The notes: generated from the letters alone by a model not told the origin. A DNA stretch of 64,000 bases from Strongylocentrotus purpuratus (GCF_000002235.5 NW_022145528.1:310001-374000), one strand, 5' to 3'. Positions 23,554 through 35,688 are shown, counted from the first letter of the stretch. Numbers and translations are program-made.

Positions 23554-24935
23554 ACAAACCATAATTATATCATATGGAAAGAATAGATTCATGAACGATA
23601 AAGACATCTACACGGCATAAGTTTATATTGCATTTACACTAGATAATTTCGAAATTACATGTGAAAAAGGAACTGAATAAAAAGCATAGCTTATAGGGTT
23701 CAAGTTCCTCAAAATCACAGCCACATCCCACATCATTGGTCTAGCCATATTAATCCTTTAGCGGGTGAACCCGGGGGGGGGGGTCATTTTGTGGTCCATT
23801 TTTCTGTCAAATTGTATGACTGAATCACAATTAGAGACAACAAAATAGTAACGCGTCTTCAAATTAAGAGCTTGAGGTTTTTTCTTTTTTAAATGAAAGC
23901 AATTAAAACCCTAAATGGTATACAAAACTACTAAATATTCCATATAGGAACCTTGTAATTCCTTTTTATGCCCTTTTTGTTTTTGTATTTTTGAAAATAG
24001 GTACCTTTCCAATGTTTCATCATTCAATCCCATAAACGAATTGACCTGAAATAAAATCTCTTTGAAACAACACATTTTGTGCTAATAATGAGAGCGCTCA
24101 TACTAGGACAATTTTCTTGTATATTTATGTTTATGCTTTTGTGTCCTGTCTAGTCAGGTAATTCTTCGCTGTGATTCTCTGTTGGCATTTACATGTTCAC
24201 CCTAATTTACGATATGCATATTGTTATAAATATTCTTTTTATCATCAAATTTATATGTATTTATTACGTAAGTTTATGATTATCATTATTTGAGGGATCC
24301 ACATTCTACGAGCCTTACTTTTCATTGGATCCCTCCATTTCCAGAGCTTTTACTTTAAAAACATAAAAGCATAACTTAAAGCAAATGTGTGCATTCTCTT
24401 TTGTAAGTAAATTAATGATTCGCAAAATGCATTATAATATGAATGTTCATTTGATTTCTATGTTTATTTTCTTGTCATAATTGATGATAAACCGTAATTG
24501 TTCTGTTGGAAATGAAAATAAAACTTGAATTGAAACTGAAATTGAAACAGCAGTAAAAGTAAAATGGTTCTATAGAAATAGCAAGGGGGTTCTATATATT
24601 TCTCTTCTCATTTTTCTCATTATCCAAAAAGATAAAAACGTAAATATTGAGGATATTTTGTTATTCTTTTAAAAGGGGGTTGCTTAAGGTACTCATTACG
24701 CTACTCACGTAATTGTTTTAGCCTAAACTAAACAAAATGATCGCAAGAATAAATCTGAAAATCTGTTTGATTGCTACTTAATCAGAAATACACGTCAGTT
24801 TCTAAATGCTTCTTTACTGTTGATTTCACTTGAAAAGGAAACTTTTCGATAACAACCGTTTATTAACATACCAAGGGAAACGCTGCGAGAACATATTATT
24901 ACTGCTCTCAGCAAACGATGTAGTTTGCTTGTATA
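23554..24935. other. AT-rich intergenic DNA with a LINE-like 3' tail
   Basis: No gene recognised. Near 24510-24550 an AATAAAACTTGAATTGAAAC tail looks like the 3' end of a CR1/L2-type LINE copy. A poly-G run lies at 23773-23782. Confidence 0.4.
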
Positions 24936-25035
24936 AAGTGAGAGAGAGATTGTGAGAGATGGAGAGAGAGAGGAAAATAGAGAAAGAGAGGGGGAAAAAG
25001 AAAGCGAGAGAGTGTGTGTATGTATGGATGTGTGT

Positions 25036-25104
<69 letters not shown>

Positions 25105-25340
25105 AGGACAAAAGAAGTTCAACACTGCAAGGAAAGGTTGCTCCTTTAAATTGTTAAGCACCTTTTTACATGTTAAAGGGGCCTAACTATGTAGTAACAA
25201 ATGAGCTACATGACTTGAAGAAGTTTTCTAACATCTTTTAACACTTTTGTGCCTCCCTCCCTCAAAACAAAAACCTGGAACCGCCCTGTATTAGTAAGAG
25301 AGAGAGAGAGAGAGGGAGAGAGAGAGAGAGAGAAGAAGAA
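24936..25340. repeat. (GA)n microsatellites
   Basis: Long GAGAGA runs at 24939-25105 and 25297-25335, separated by unique DNA. They create spurious Arg/Glu frames. Confidence 0.85.
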
Positions 25341-25720
25341 GAAAGTGAATGGCTCGGGGTTTTTACCCTGTAAATCCCGACGAGACTGCTTCATCATCAC
25401 TTCGCGTTATGAATCATATCTGGCCTGATCTAAAATAAACATTTAAGAAGGTGTTTTCTCAAACCACTCCAGTCTAAAAATCTGGCAACCAAAACATTAT
25501 ACAAATTAAAACGTAGCTATTAAAGCAAAGCAAAGAATGCCCCCATAAATCCATTTTGTTTGGTCTTCCTCCTGCGGTCCTTCCTTTATTACCCAAAAAG
25601 TCCCCGTTGTTGTAGTAACAAGAACACACTGTACGATATAAAAGCCTCATCATTGTCTAGACAATTTAATTTTTTTTTTTTAACTTGGTGATTATATCAT
25701 AATCTTTAAAAATATGATCA

Positions 25721-25915
25721 GGGGAGTGTTTCACAAAGATCCTAAGTTGAACTTATCTCTAAGTTGGACTTAATTAACAATGATTATGGAAAGCCGTTGG
25801 CATCTATGAAAATATTTTATAAAAGTTATTTTGAAAGGCATAACAAGTTGTTTCAAATCATTCATATTTTCTGTTATCAAGGATATTTCATATTTCATAA
25901 ATTGAATTCCGGATA
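25721..25915. mobile_element. Truncated MITE of the TGTTTCACAAAGA family
   Basis: Starts CAGGGGAGTGTTTCACAAAG and continues CCTAAGTTGAACTTATCTC, matching the left half of the elements at 39373-39685 and 57894-58213. The right end is missing. Confidence 0.7.
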
Positions 25916-26394
25916 GATTATGCGTCCATTCTGTTTAACATATTTGAATAAATATATCTTTGAACAAACACGAGTTTACGGAAGCAGTGACCTAATTAAG
26001 GAAAAATTCAGGAAATTCACTGCGCTTGTCCTTCCTTTCCTAACATGTTTAAATAAATATATCCCTGAACAAACAGAAGTTCATGTTTAAGTGACCTAAT
26101 TCAGGAAAAATCGTAACCCACCTTTTTCCGGGGAGTCGGCCAGAGTATAGAAACAATGGAAAGTAGAAACTCCGTCCGTTTTTTTGCACTCTGTTGATAT
26201 CAAATGTATTTTCTTTTTGTTTAACCTTGCAGAAGTGAAACCTCAAACTTTTTGTAATTATAATATTTTTGAAACTGACGAATTCGGCGTTTTAATGGTA
26301 AAATAGATTTATGATTAGTTTTATATGTTATAAATGCTTTGCTACGAGTTATCCTGTCTCTGTTTTGCTTTCATTTATTTTATTCTATCCCATC

Positions 26395-26462
26395 ATCACC
26401 ATCATCATCACAATCATCACCACCACCACCATCACCGTCACCATCATCATCAGTATCATCAC

Positions 26463-26496
<34 letters not shown>

Positions 26497-26531
26497 GTCT
26501 TCATAATCCTCATCACCACCATTACAATCGC

Positions 26532-26576
<45 letters not shown>

Positions 26577-26586
26577 TGTCATCATG
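26395..26586. repeat. (ATC)n microsatellite
   Basis: Near-perfect CAT/ATC triplets, giving poly-His, poly-Asp and poly-Met artefact frames on both strands. Confidence 0.95.
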
Positions 26587-26639
26587 TATGATGCATTGCG
26601 GTATAAAGCCCCTCCTACTACCCATCCTCTCGAACCGGC

Positions 26640-26765
26640 GCTATAGTTCTCTTTAGAACTATCAGCTAAAAGAGAGATCACCAACAGTCCTTTTCAGGAC
26701 TCCCCAATCCTCCCCCTTTCTCACATGGTGCAACCGTTAGTCTACTGTATATAGTGTTCAATTTA
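26640..26765 (+). repeat. Dispersed repeat beginning at a histone-like 3' stem-loop
   Basis: At 26686-26701 AGTCCT-TTTC-AGGACT forms a 6-bp stem with a TTTC loop, preceded by ACCAAC, as in metazoan histone mRNA 3' ends. The sequence after it (CCCAATCCTCCC, then CACATGGTGCAACCG) recurs at 55790-55865. There the stem is identical but the loop is two bases longer. Another hairpin, ATAGTTCT-CTTT-AGAACTAT, lies at 26643-26662. No histone reading frame is upstream and no clear U7-pairing element follows. Confidence 0.45.
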
Positions 26766-27366
26766 TCCTGAAGATTTACAGAATAACTCGTCAAAGTAAT
26801 CAGTCAATAATTAATAATTTAATATTGTCAAGGAAAATATTAAATACACTTGTGTTGGTTAAAAGCGTAGTTAGATTGGTTACAATTATCTCAATATGAA
26901 CCTTTTACATTTATATGAAATTAAATTGATTTTTAAAAAAATGAATATCCTACTATACATCCCTCTCGAATTGAGTGAAATCAATATCTGAATTAAGAAT
27001 ATATGAACATCATATTTTAGCCATATAAAGACATATCGGAAATTAGTGTAAAACAGTGGTTAATGTTCGAAAAGGTTGCGAAATTTTGCCGCCAAAATTT
27101 GTCGGTAAATAATGATCCAAAGAATATCCGTTATGTGCAATAATCCACGACGTCCTACCCGGAATATCACCGCATGATAACATAACCTCGAGCCTTTGAT
27201 TATTCTCCACATGAGGAAAATTTGTCCTAAATTCTGAGGGGGCTTCCCTATCATTCGATTCAGTTACGAACTTGATATTTACATCCACTTTCAACATGAT
27301 TTCACGGGACTGTGTAATATATTATTTTTGATAGTGAAAGTCATTCCTAATTAAGGAACCACACTA
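26766..27366. other. AT-rich DNA with one unassigned minus-strand frame
   Basis: A minus-strand open frame at 27297-27043 (84 codons, starting MLKVDVNIKFVTESN) has balanced composition but no family I recognise, no splice partners and no promoter signal. It could be an old coding remnant or chance. Confidence 0.2.
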
Positions 27367-27710
27367 AAGAGTGTTGTGGTCTAGTGGATAAGTCACCCGA
27401 CTGCAGAGAACAAGGTACGGGGTTCAAAGCCCAGCCCAACACTAACGTCCTTTGGCAAGACGTTAATCTGCATCTGCCACTCTCCATCCAGGTGTTATGG
27501 GTACCCGGAAGGATACGAAAGTTAAATTAAATGTAGTTTGCTCAGCATTTTGAGCGTTTGTAAAATGACGCCTGGAATGCTACCCAGGGAGTGGAGAATG
27601 TGCATACATTGTGTCAGGCGCGTACGCAGGATTTTTTCAAGGGGGGGGGGTTTTAACATTCATAAATCGGGCCGAAAATTTCGCAACGACTCAGCCGACC
27701 GCTGAATAAG

Positions 27711-27759
<49 letters not shown>

Positions 27760-28100
27760 AAGAGGACACTTTTTTTTTTTTTTTTGACCTCGAAATTTGA
27801 AAATTTGACATTTTGCTCCGTTGGGAGAGGGGTAAGGTCACCTGCTTTAGGTCATTCATGGGGATAATTTTTTTTTTTTTTTTTTTTTTAAATAATAAAA
27901 AAAAAAAAAAAAATACAAGGGGGGGGGGGGGTTTTAGGTTTTTTTTAGGGGGGGTTTATACACATAAAAATACCAAAGGGGGGGTTTAACCCCCCAAACC
28001 CCCCCCCCCCCCCCCCCCCCCCCCCTGCGTACGCGCCTGCATTGTGTGCGGGCAAGACTGAATCCGATGACCGGGGTAATAATATATCTGTAGCATTGTG
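27367..28100 (+). mobile_element. tRNA-derived SINE interrupted by a hAT-like MITE
   Basis: The head has A box TGGTCTAGTGGAT at about 27377 and B box GGTTCAAAGCC at about 27421. The body (CCTTTGGCAAGACGTTAATC, then GGTACCCGGAAGGAT) ends with GCAAGACTGAATCCGATGAC and GGGGTAATAATAT after 28048. The copy is split between 27614 and 28040 by a nested element. This is the most complete member of the SINE family that is scattered in pieces at 12432, 37850, 40610, 42405 and 52676. Confidence 0.8.
27615..28039. mobile_element. hAT-like MITE with exact 8-bp target duplication
   Basis: The 425-bp element has ends CAGGCGCGTACGCAGG on both sides in inverted orientation. The flanks 27607-27614 and 28040-28047 are both CATTGTGT. 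An 8-bp duplication with CAGG-type ends is the hAT signature. The interior is mostly G, T, A and C homopolymer runs, including a poly-G tract of about 48 nt at 27711-27758. Only spurious Pro/Gly frames occur. Confidence 0.85.
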
Positions 28101-28169
28101 TTGCATGATTCAAACACGCTATAGGCTATACATTAGAGTACTGATATTAATGAAAATATTGTACTGGAA

Positions 28170-28460
28170 TAGGCCATTTTCGTAATGTAAACCAAATTTA
28201 TGCATACGTCTTCGTGAAGCGCTTCGATACGAATTATTTCATTCACCTTTTACGAATAATTGTGTTTCATTAGTCAGAATTCAAATTACATACATTAGTT
28301 GTTGCTAGGTAGGACAAACATTATGGCTCGCCCTACCTAACAACACGTAATATATTCAATCTGCATTCTGACTATTGAAATACTGGTAACATACAGGTGA
28401 ATGAAATAATTCTTATCGTAATCGTATAAATGTTGTTACTTTACGAAAATGGACTGCTGT
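28170..28460. mobile_element. Palindromic MITE, ~290 bp
   Basis: Inverted matches include GGCCATTTTCGTAA with TTACGAAAATGGAC, ATTATTTCATTCACC with GGTGAATGAAATAAT, and GTTGCTAGGTAGG with CCTACCTAACAAC. The centre is near 28320. Confidence 0.7.
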
Positions 28461-28538
28461 TCTTAAACTGATTCCTTTAAAAAAAAATGCAATCGTGTAA
28501 CAGCACTTCTGAACAAATAATTTGTATAATAAAAATGA

Positions 28539-28709
28539 CGAATTCACAAAGGAGGTTTGTCGACAAACCTTGGTTTTCGTACGTCATATGACTCGTTTTA
28601 CGCGTTTTTTACAAACCTGGTTTGTAAAGAACAAAAGGAGGTTTGGCGAAACAAAAGGAGGTTTGAGCTTAAACCTTGGTCTGAGCTCAAACCTTGCTTT
28701 GTGAATTCG
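28539..28709. mobile_element. Small foldback element with repeated AGGAGGTTTG motif
   Basis: Ends CGAATTCACAAAGGAGGTTTG and its near-complement lie at 28539 and 28709. Inside, AGGAGGTTTG occurs three times and CAAACCTTGG-type complements occur opposite them, so several hairpins are possible. Confidence 0.65.
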
Positions 28710-29359
28710 GGCCTAGGAGTATGCGAGTTCAAGGCCATGCATTGGATGGGCTTCTTCGTGCATGACTTTGTAGTTGAAATAAAATAAATCCCCCAAAATA
28801 TGCAAAAGTAGTTTCCATAAAAATAATTGTATTTATCAGTTGGTTAGCATTCCTGGACATTTATGTTTGTAAACCGGTCAAAGAGATCCCAGAAGGGTAA
28901 TAAAAAGAACAAAACTAAACGGTATATTGCAACAGCTATTAACGTGATATCTCTTCAAAATGTATTTTTATTATTTTCCTTAATGATTAAGGAAACAATA
29001 CTGGACGATTGTCAAAGGAGATTCGTTACAGCTTACATCATCTTCGCAGCTTTCATCTAAGTACCAACGTACCTTTACCAACTCACTGCAGTTTGTTGTA
29101 AATTTTGACACTACAAATTAAAAGATTTTTAATTAGCTTATAATTATGATAGTGATTCACTAATGCCCATTTTAAGAGAATAGTTTGTTCTTCTTTACTG
29201 AACGTTTTTACTATGTCTCAACAGAATGTGTAGAGATATTTCAAGAAATAAATCAAGCATTTAGTAATTGCTATGGCATAGGTGTATGACTAAACGCGGA
29301 GGAGGTGTCATTCTTTTTTGTTTAAAGGGGCGGAGGCATTTTTTTTTTTACATGCAATA

Positions 29360-29401
<42 letters not shown>

Positions 29402-29990
29402 TGGGGCAAAAGAGGACAGAAATTACATTTTAGTTCAGTTACGGTACAGTTCTTGGTGGTTGGAAATTCGAAAGGGGTACATTTTTGTGTGTGTATAGGT
29501 TATGCTAAATATGTGTACCGAATGGTTGTACCCCAACCCCTTAATTGGTCGTTAAGAACAAGGTTCATATTGTTCAGTCATACGTCATCTACTTATTGAC
29601 TCGTTATCTTTCTTATAACGTCATTAAATCTGCATGTGATTGGTTTTAAAGTAACTTTATATATCCGGGCGGGCCTACTTGTGAGGTAGCTATAAGTATA
29701 TATATACACGCCTTTGTTGAAGTTGGGCAAGGCAGTATTTGATCATCATAATGTCAGAGTGCAAGCATTAAAGGTCAATTATGTTGGTCAAAATTGCAGG
29801 GAGGAGCATAGCGCCGGAAACATATTGCTAAATTTATCAAACATAATACACACTTAAGATATTAGAAACAATTAGGTTGGGCAACCACTATTTGTTTAAA
29901 CATTTACACATTTTAAAGTTATTTTTAACTACTTAAGCTTAAGAAAGCTTCATTAATTATTTGTGACAATAATCTTCACCTCTTTATTGG
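28710..29990. other. AT-rich intergenic DNA
   Basis: No gene recognised. It includes a (GA)n run at 29362-29398 and GTTGGGCAA-containing repeat DNA from about 29720. Confidence 0.4.
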
Positions 29991-29996
29991 TCATTA

Positions 29997-30195
29997 TGCA
30001 GCCAAACCTGCTTTAGTGACCACCTGTCTACAAAGACCACCAGTCTACAAAGGCCAAATTTGTTGTTACCCTTGAAAATGGTTTCTCATTGAATCATGTA
30101 CTAAAAGAACCTGTGTACAAAGACCACCTGTCTACAAAGGCCACTTTTTGTGTTTCCCTTAATTGGGCGGTCGCTATAGACAGGTTCGACTGTAT
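29997..30195. repeat. Dispersed repeat with duplicated ACCACCTGTCTACAAAGACC
   Basis: TGACCACCTGTCTACAAAG and related units occur twice, bounded by AAACCTGCTTTAGTG and GCGGTCGCTATAGACAGGTT. An inverted copy lies at 32838-33013. Such CCTGTCTA repeats are typical of short DNA-transposon relics. The flanking 30200-30830 is AT-rich with nothing else recognised. Confidence 0.65.
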
Positions 30196-31174
30196 TTACC
30201 AATATTACTGGAATTAAGGGTTGGGAAAAAGGTTGCCAAATATTTCCACTACTTTGATCACGTTGGGTAAACTAAAGTTTGTTGGGCAAGTATTAGGTAG
30301 GTTTTTGGTCACACAAAATAACAATAGGTGAAGGGGAAATATTTACTCAATCATGTGCTGGAATCCTCCCCAAGGAGTGGGGAATGTGAAGGGGTAATAC
30401 TAATAGTGCAAGAGCTTTGGTCATTTTCTGGTAAGGCGCTAAAAGTAAGAAACAAGTATTAACAAGTTTTTTTTAATTTTTTATTTTTTATTCTGGCAGT
30501 TCATCAAGAGCTTCTTTATTGTTATGCTTGGTCAGTTAAACATTCCAACATTTCAATGTATTCCCAGATTGCTTTGGATATGTATTATACTTTATTTATC
30601 TCTCTTGAATTCATGTAAAAATCGTATTAATTTAAAAATAGGATTACCTGACAGTATTATTTAACGAATATAAAGAAATTTGTGTCTTATACGTCAGTTT
30701 TGGGCACCAGCACAAACCAACTTCACGCCAACCCGGGATAAGAACAGTAAACGTGGACATTGTTTCGTCTTTTTACTGGAACTATTGAAAGAACATCTAG
30801 CGAATTAAAGGGGTAGGCACATTTGACACTCCCCCCCCCCCCGTCCCTTGTAACTCAAGTGGTATATCTAAAGTACAAAAATGCCTTATTTGTTTGCTTG
30901 CGTGCTGCTGTTTTTTGTTCTTACTTACTTGTCATAAAAACAGAGTATTTTTGGAGTAAACACGTGCCCCCACCCCCAAACAAAATGATGACGAATTCTT
31001 TTTAGGTCAGAAAATTAGTTGAATATTTGTGCTCCCCCCCCCCCTTTTAAAAAAATCCTTGATACGCCTCTGTAAAGAATTGAGTTGGAATAAAAGGGTT
31101 ACATTCGAGGGTAATCATCAGGACATTGTCGTCATCACGATGCGAATGATAGTTTGGAGAGGGGGTTGAGTCGA

Positions 31175-31655
31175 AAAGCTCACCAAAATAAATAAGAGTC
31201 TAAACCCTTTACAAGCAATAATAATGATAATTATCATCGATTTTGCGGGAGATTACAACAGTAAGTTTTGTTGGTAGCTATAGCCTTTAGGAATAAAAGC
31301 TTATTTCCTTCCCCATGAAAATTCCTTTTCTCAGCAGCTTGTTCATTCACAATACAAAGCAAGCCCACAATGATCTTCTTAACGACTTCTTACTTTTAAA
31401 GAACCGGCAAGCTCACCAAATAAGGTATAAAAGTCTAAACCCTTTACAAGCACGAAATAATGATAATTATCATCGATTTTGCGGGGGATTACAACAATCA
31501 GTTTTGTTGATAGGTACTTATAGCCTTTAGGAATAATTTTTAAAAAGGTTAATTTCTTCCCCACGAAAATTCCCTTTTTTTAGCAGCTTGTTCATTCACA
31601 ATGCAAAGCAAGCCCACAATGATCTCCTTAACGACTTCTTACTTTTAAAGAACTT
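31175..31655. repeat. Tandem duplication, two ~240-bp units
   Basis: Both units carry AGCTCACCAAA, GTCTAAACCCTTTACAAGCA, ATAATTATCATCGATTTTGC, TATAGCCTTTAGGAATAA, GCAGCTTGTTCATTCACAAT and AACGACTTCTTACTTTTAAA in the same order, with few differences. The duplication looks recent. Confidence 0.85.
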
Positions 31656-31771
31656 GAATAGCCGGTGTGACGTGCGTGGCGAGTGTATTACGTGGGTACG
31701 TGTCGCCGCCTCGTATAGGGTACTTCATAAAATTAATGACCCCCCTCTCACATCTTCTCCTATGTTAATTA

Positions 31772-31978
31772 GGCCTAAAAAATATGTTGTATTGCCCTTT
31801 AGGTGCCAAAACATGGTCGGTCGGTAGGAAATCTTTGTGTTTGTTTTACTAAAAAAAAAAAAAAAACTCCCTCTTTTGAATGCTTTAATACATTTTTTTC
31901 TACTAAAAAACGGTTAAAAAAAAGCCGACCGTAGATTTCAAGATTTTGGGGTCGGTCGAAAAGGGCAATATAACATGC
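31772..31978. mobile_element. ~200-bp MITE, second copy at the right edge of the window
   Basis: Ends ATGTTGTATTGCCCTTTAGG and the complement of ATGTTATATTGCCCTTTTCG are inverted. AACATGGTCGGTCGG and GGTCGGTCGAAAAGG form a subterminal inverted pair. The copy from 63780 shares the left part and runs off the window. Confidence 0.7.
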
Positions 31979-32343
31979 CTTATGCTCTTGTCGTCTCGCA
32001 TTTCACCCACCTACACGCCCTACCTCCTCCTGAGACACCAGTGCCGACCCCCCCCCCCCCTACTACGCCCTCATGGGGGGGGGGGGGTCCTATGTCCTAC
32101 GTTGGATGCGCCTCTTGATAATTGTCATCATACATGAAAAATGAGTTTGAATGTGCATAGTACAAAATGAGAAACGAACTATAAAAAGATCATTACATAT
32201 TTTGAAAGTGGAAACGAAAACTCACAAGGTCTACCACAAGATAAGAATTCAGAATATCAGGTATATATTTTGTGGCGTTTGCATCCTTGAAATGTGAATG
32301 TTTAATCTATGATGTGAAATAGTTAAACTTCGGAGTATATTTA

Positions 32344-32345
<2 letters not shown>

Positions 32346-32431
<86 letters not shown>
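32346..32431. repeat. (CT)n microsatellite
   Basis: Nearly pure CT dinucleotides with one CCCTTCC interruption. Confidence 0.95.
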
Positions 32432-32434
<3 letters not shown>

Positions 32435-32837
32435 TTTCACGTCGCAAGTTATACCACCACCATTTTGTTATCTAATCTTGTTTGAACACATTTTCACAAT
32501 ATAGGCTAATCGTAAACCTTCTTGCTTCCTTCCTATTCCCATTCTGACTCTTCAAAAATGTGATTGTCATGCGAACAAACAGTCTGCGTTGTCATCATGT
32601 TTACATTTCGATTTCCTTAAGATTTTTTTGAAGAATAGGTTTATGTTTCTTTTGAACGCTTTTTGTAAGATTTATAGGTCTCCAAAACTTTTATTGTCCC
32701 AAGATTCGCCGGCTTGTGGAAAATGGGGATATAAAATTTTCCGGACACTTTCGATATTTTCACTTCCTCTTTCTTCATTGTGCCTTATTAGAATAAAAAT
32801 TGAAATCAAGCCCTCGTAAAAGACGTGTGTATGTACA

Positions 32838-33013
32838 ATCAAACCTGTTTATAGCGACCGCCCAATGTAAACACAAAAAGTGGTCTTTGTAGACAGGTGG
32901 TCTTTAAAAACAGGTTTCTTTAGTACATGTTTCAATGAAAAAAACATTTTCAAGGGAAACAACAAAAGTGGTCTTTGTAGACAGGTGGTCACTAAAGCAG
33001 GTTTCACTGTATT
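32838..33013. repeat. Inverted copy of the CCTGTCTACAAAG repeat
   Basis: Reads AACCTGTTTATAGCGACCGC, GTGGTCTTTGTAGACAGGTG (twice) and AAAGCAGGTTTCAC, the reverse complement of 29997-30195. A long hairpin over 2.6 kb is therefore possible. Confidence 0.7.
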
Positions 33014-33339
33014 ACAACAAAATCGTGGCATTAAAATATCAGATCTTGGATTTTCGTGATCAGTGGTCTTCATGCAGGGATACGGCCAAGCGAATGGCTA
33101 AAAAAATAAAAGGAAAAAGAAAGACAAAGAAAAGTACATAAAAAACAAAGAAGGAATGTATTAGTCAAAAGGGTTTTGATAGTCACGAAAGGACATTGCC
33201 ACAAAATAACTTGGCTTATTTATTTTCAGATTAGTAACTTGCTATTTTGGAGGAGAAAATGAGAGAAATAAAGACACTCTTACAATAATGTGCGCCTTTG
33301 GTCTATTTGAAGGTACCTGATATTTAAAGCACATTGTTG

Positions 33340-34765
33340 TGAGATTTTTTTTAAAAAGAGTAAATCATTGTTTTTTTAAAGGGTAAAATGGCATTCAAAT
33401 TTACATAACGCTTACTCCGATAGGATTGCATTTTAAGAATCGCTGCTCATTTAGTAACCTGCTAAGACGGGCCTACACGCATGCAGGCCTCATGAAACTT
33501 GCGATGACCAAGAACCGATATTATATATTGTTTTTTTTCGAATTTAGGGTAAATAAATTTGTTTTAAAGGGTAAAATGTATTCAAATTTATGTAACGCTT
33601 ACTCGCTCGATAGGATTGCATTTTAAGAATAGCTGCTCAAGTTTATAAGCTAACACTTATAACTGACTTTTACAAATTAGATAAAGACGGGCCTACACGC
33701 AGGCCTCATTAAACTTGCGATGACCAAGAACCGATATCATTGTTTTTTAAGGGTTAAATCATTGTTGTTTTTTAGGGTAAAATGGCTTTCAAATTTACAT
33801 AACGCTTACTCGTAGTCCCCCCCCCCCCCCCCCCCCCCCCCCACTGAGCGACTTTTCGGCCGGCGCGATTTTCAAATTTTCCGGAGCAAAACAAAAAAAG
33901 TTGGGCCCCCTCCCCTAAGAAATCCTGGATCCGCGCCTGTTGTATGGCCCTGGTAACTTCCTCTGTGAAACCAACTCAATCTGCTATTTTGGAGGAGATA
34001 AGGAGAGGAATAAAGACATGTGTAGTTTTCTAAGGTCTCCACTTTCTTTCAATTGGATTATATATCGACTTAAAATTGCACTTAAATTGTTTTTTCTTAT
34101 GCTGTTTTTTGTTCTATTATTATATGTAAAAATGTTGTGAAAGAAAGAAATAAAATGAACCTTGAACTCTTAAATTATTATCCGCATTCAAAATTCATGT
34201 AGACCTCATTAAACTTGCGATGACCAAGAACCGATATCTTTGTTTTTTTAAGGGTTAAATCATTGTGTTTTTTTTAGGGTAAAATGGCATTCAAATTTAC
34301 ATAACGCTTACCCATTAGGATTACATTTTAAGAATCGCTGCTCATTTAATAGTAACATGCTTTTGGCCCAAGTTTATAAGCTAACAATTATAATTGACTT
34401 TCAAAAATTAGATAAAGACGGGCCTATACACGCAGGCCTCATTAAACTTTCGATGACCAAGAACCGATATCATTGTTTTTTAAGGGTTAAATCATTGTGT
34501 GTTTTTTAGGGTAAAATGGCATTCAAATTTACATAACGCTTACCCATTAGGATTGCATTTTAAGAATCAGTGCTCATTTAGTAAGCTGCTTTTTTGCCCA
34601 AGTTCATAAGCTAACAATTGTAATTGACTTTTAAAAATTAGATAAAGACGGGTCAACATGCATGCAGGCCTCATTAAACTTGCGATGACCAAGAACCGAT
34701 ATTATTGTTTTTTAAGGGGTAAATACGGTGATTTTTTAGGGTAAAATGGTATTAAAAAACAATCG
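33340..34765. repeat. Satellite-like tandem array, ~180-235 bp units, with an insertion
   Basis: The segment GGGTAAAATGGCATTCAAAT (or close variants) recurs near 33383, 33570, 33775, 34278, 34510 and 34739. Each is followed by TTTACATAACGCTTAC, GATTGCATTTTAAGAAT, AGATAAAGACGGGCC, AGGCCTCATTAAACTTGCG and GACCAAGAACCGATAT. Bases about 33815-34195 are foreign: poly-C, a GGATCCGCGCCTG end and AT-rich DNA with an AAATAAAATGAACC tail. Confidence 0.85.
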
Positions 34766-35688
34766 ATCTTTCTGGGGACGTTTTATGGCCCTGGTGACTT
34801 CCTCTGTGAAATAAACTCAATCCAATTATAGGTCAATCATCATCGGAAGTATTAAAGAAGAATGCAACTATAGGTCTTTCTACATCCTGAAATTATTGTA
34901 ATCAGGCGCTACCACATCCGATACCACCGATACCATCCGATACCCCTAGATAGGAGGATTATGTGCACTTTTTCATGATTTTATTAAAGGTAATACAAAG
35001 TGTTCGTATGGGGGTCATTAATTTGGTTCAAATGAACATATTGGAAGCATGTGCGACCCTAAAATATTCAGTGATCGTTGTCTCGGTTGAAATCGAGTCC
35101 AACGTTATGAAATCGTAAATAATAAGTTCATTATGTTGTATATATAGCTCCCTCTCAAAGTCAAAATATTAATTAAGCCATAAAACAATGTTTCTTGACT
35201 AAAATTCGACCGATTGGCTATTCCCGTATTGAAATCATATATCACAACTACATATTCTGAGATTTTCATGGTCGCAGCTATCATTGTATGGCCGTAGGTG
35301 CGATTTGAAATTTATCAAAATTTACCGAGAGCCGACCGGTAAATTTTGATATTCTTGAAAGCAGAAGTGTTTTAGGGGCTAAATTTTCTAGTGCTTATAT
35401 AAGATCCACAGGGGCATCCACATGATATCAAAATTGTAAAGAATCACCATCCAGCCAATTTTCAAAATATCCCAAAACTTTGAATTTCCTTTAAGCTATG
35501 ATTGAGGTGTTTTATTATATTTGTTTTTAAATCTGTTTAAATTTTAGTGAGCCTATATATTTGAAATATGTATTACAGGTTGTTCTATAAAAGAACGAAA
35601 ATAAAATGGGACATTAGAATAATTTATATTCTAGGTAAGTAGGGGATATATCAAATGCGAAAGCTTTATGGCAGGGCGTACCCCCAGC

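Noticed and set aside
26380-26684. Poly-His, poly-Asp and poly-Met frames
   Set aside because: Six-frame readings of an (ATC)n repeat.
27043-27297. Small protein gene on the minus strand (84 aa)
   Set aside because: Composition looks protein-like, but no family, splice context or regulatory signal supports it.
27607-28047. CRISPR-like or regularly spaced array in the G/C-tract regions
   Set aside because: No direct repeats with unique spacers; the pattern is homopolymers inside a transposon.
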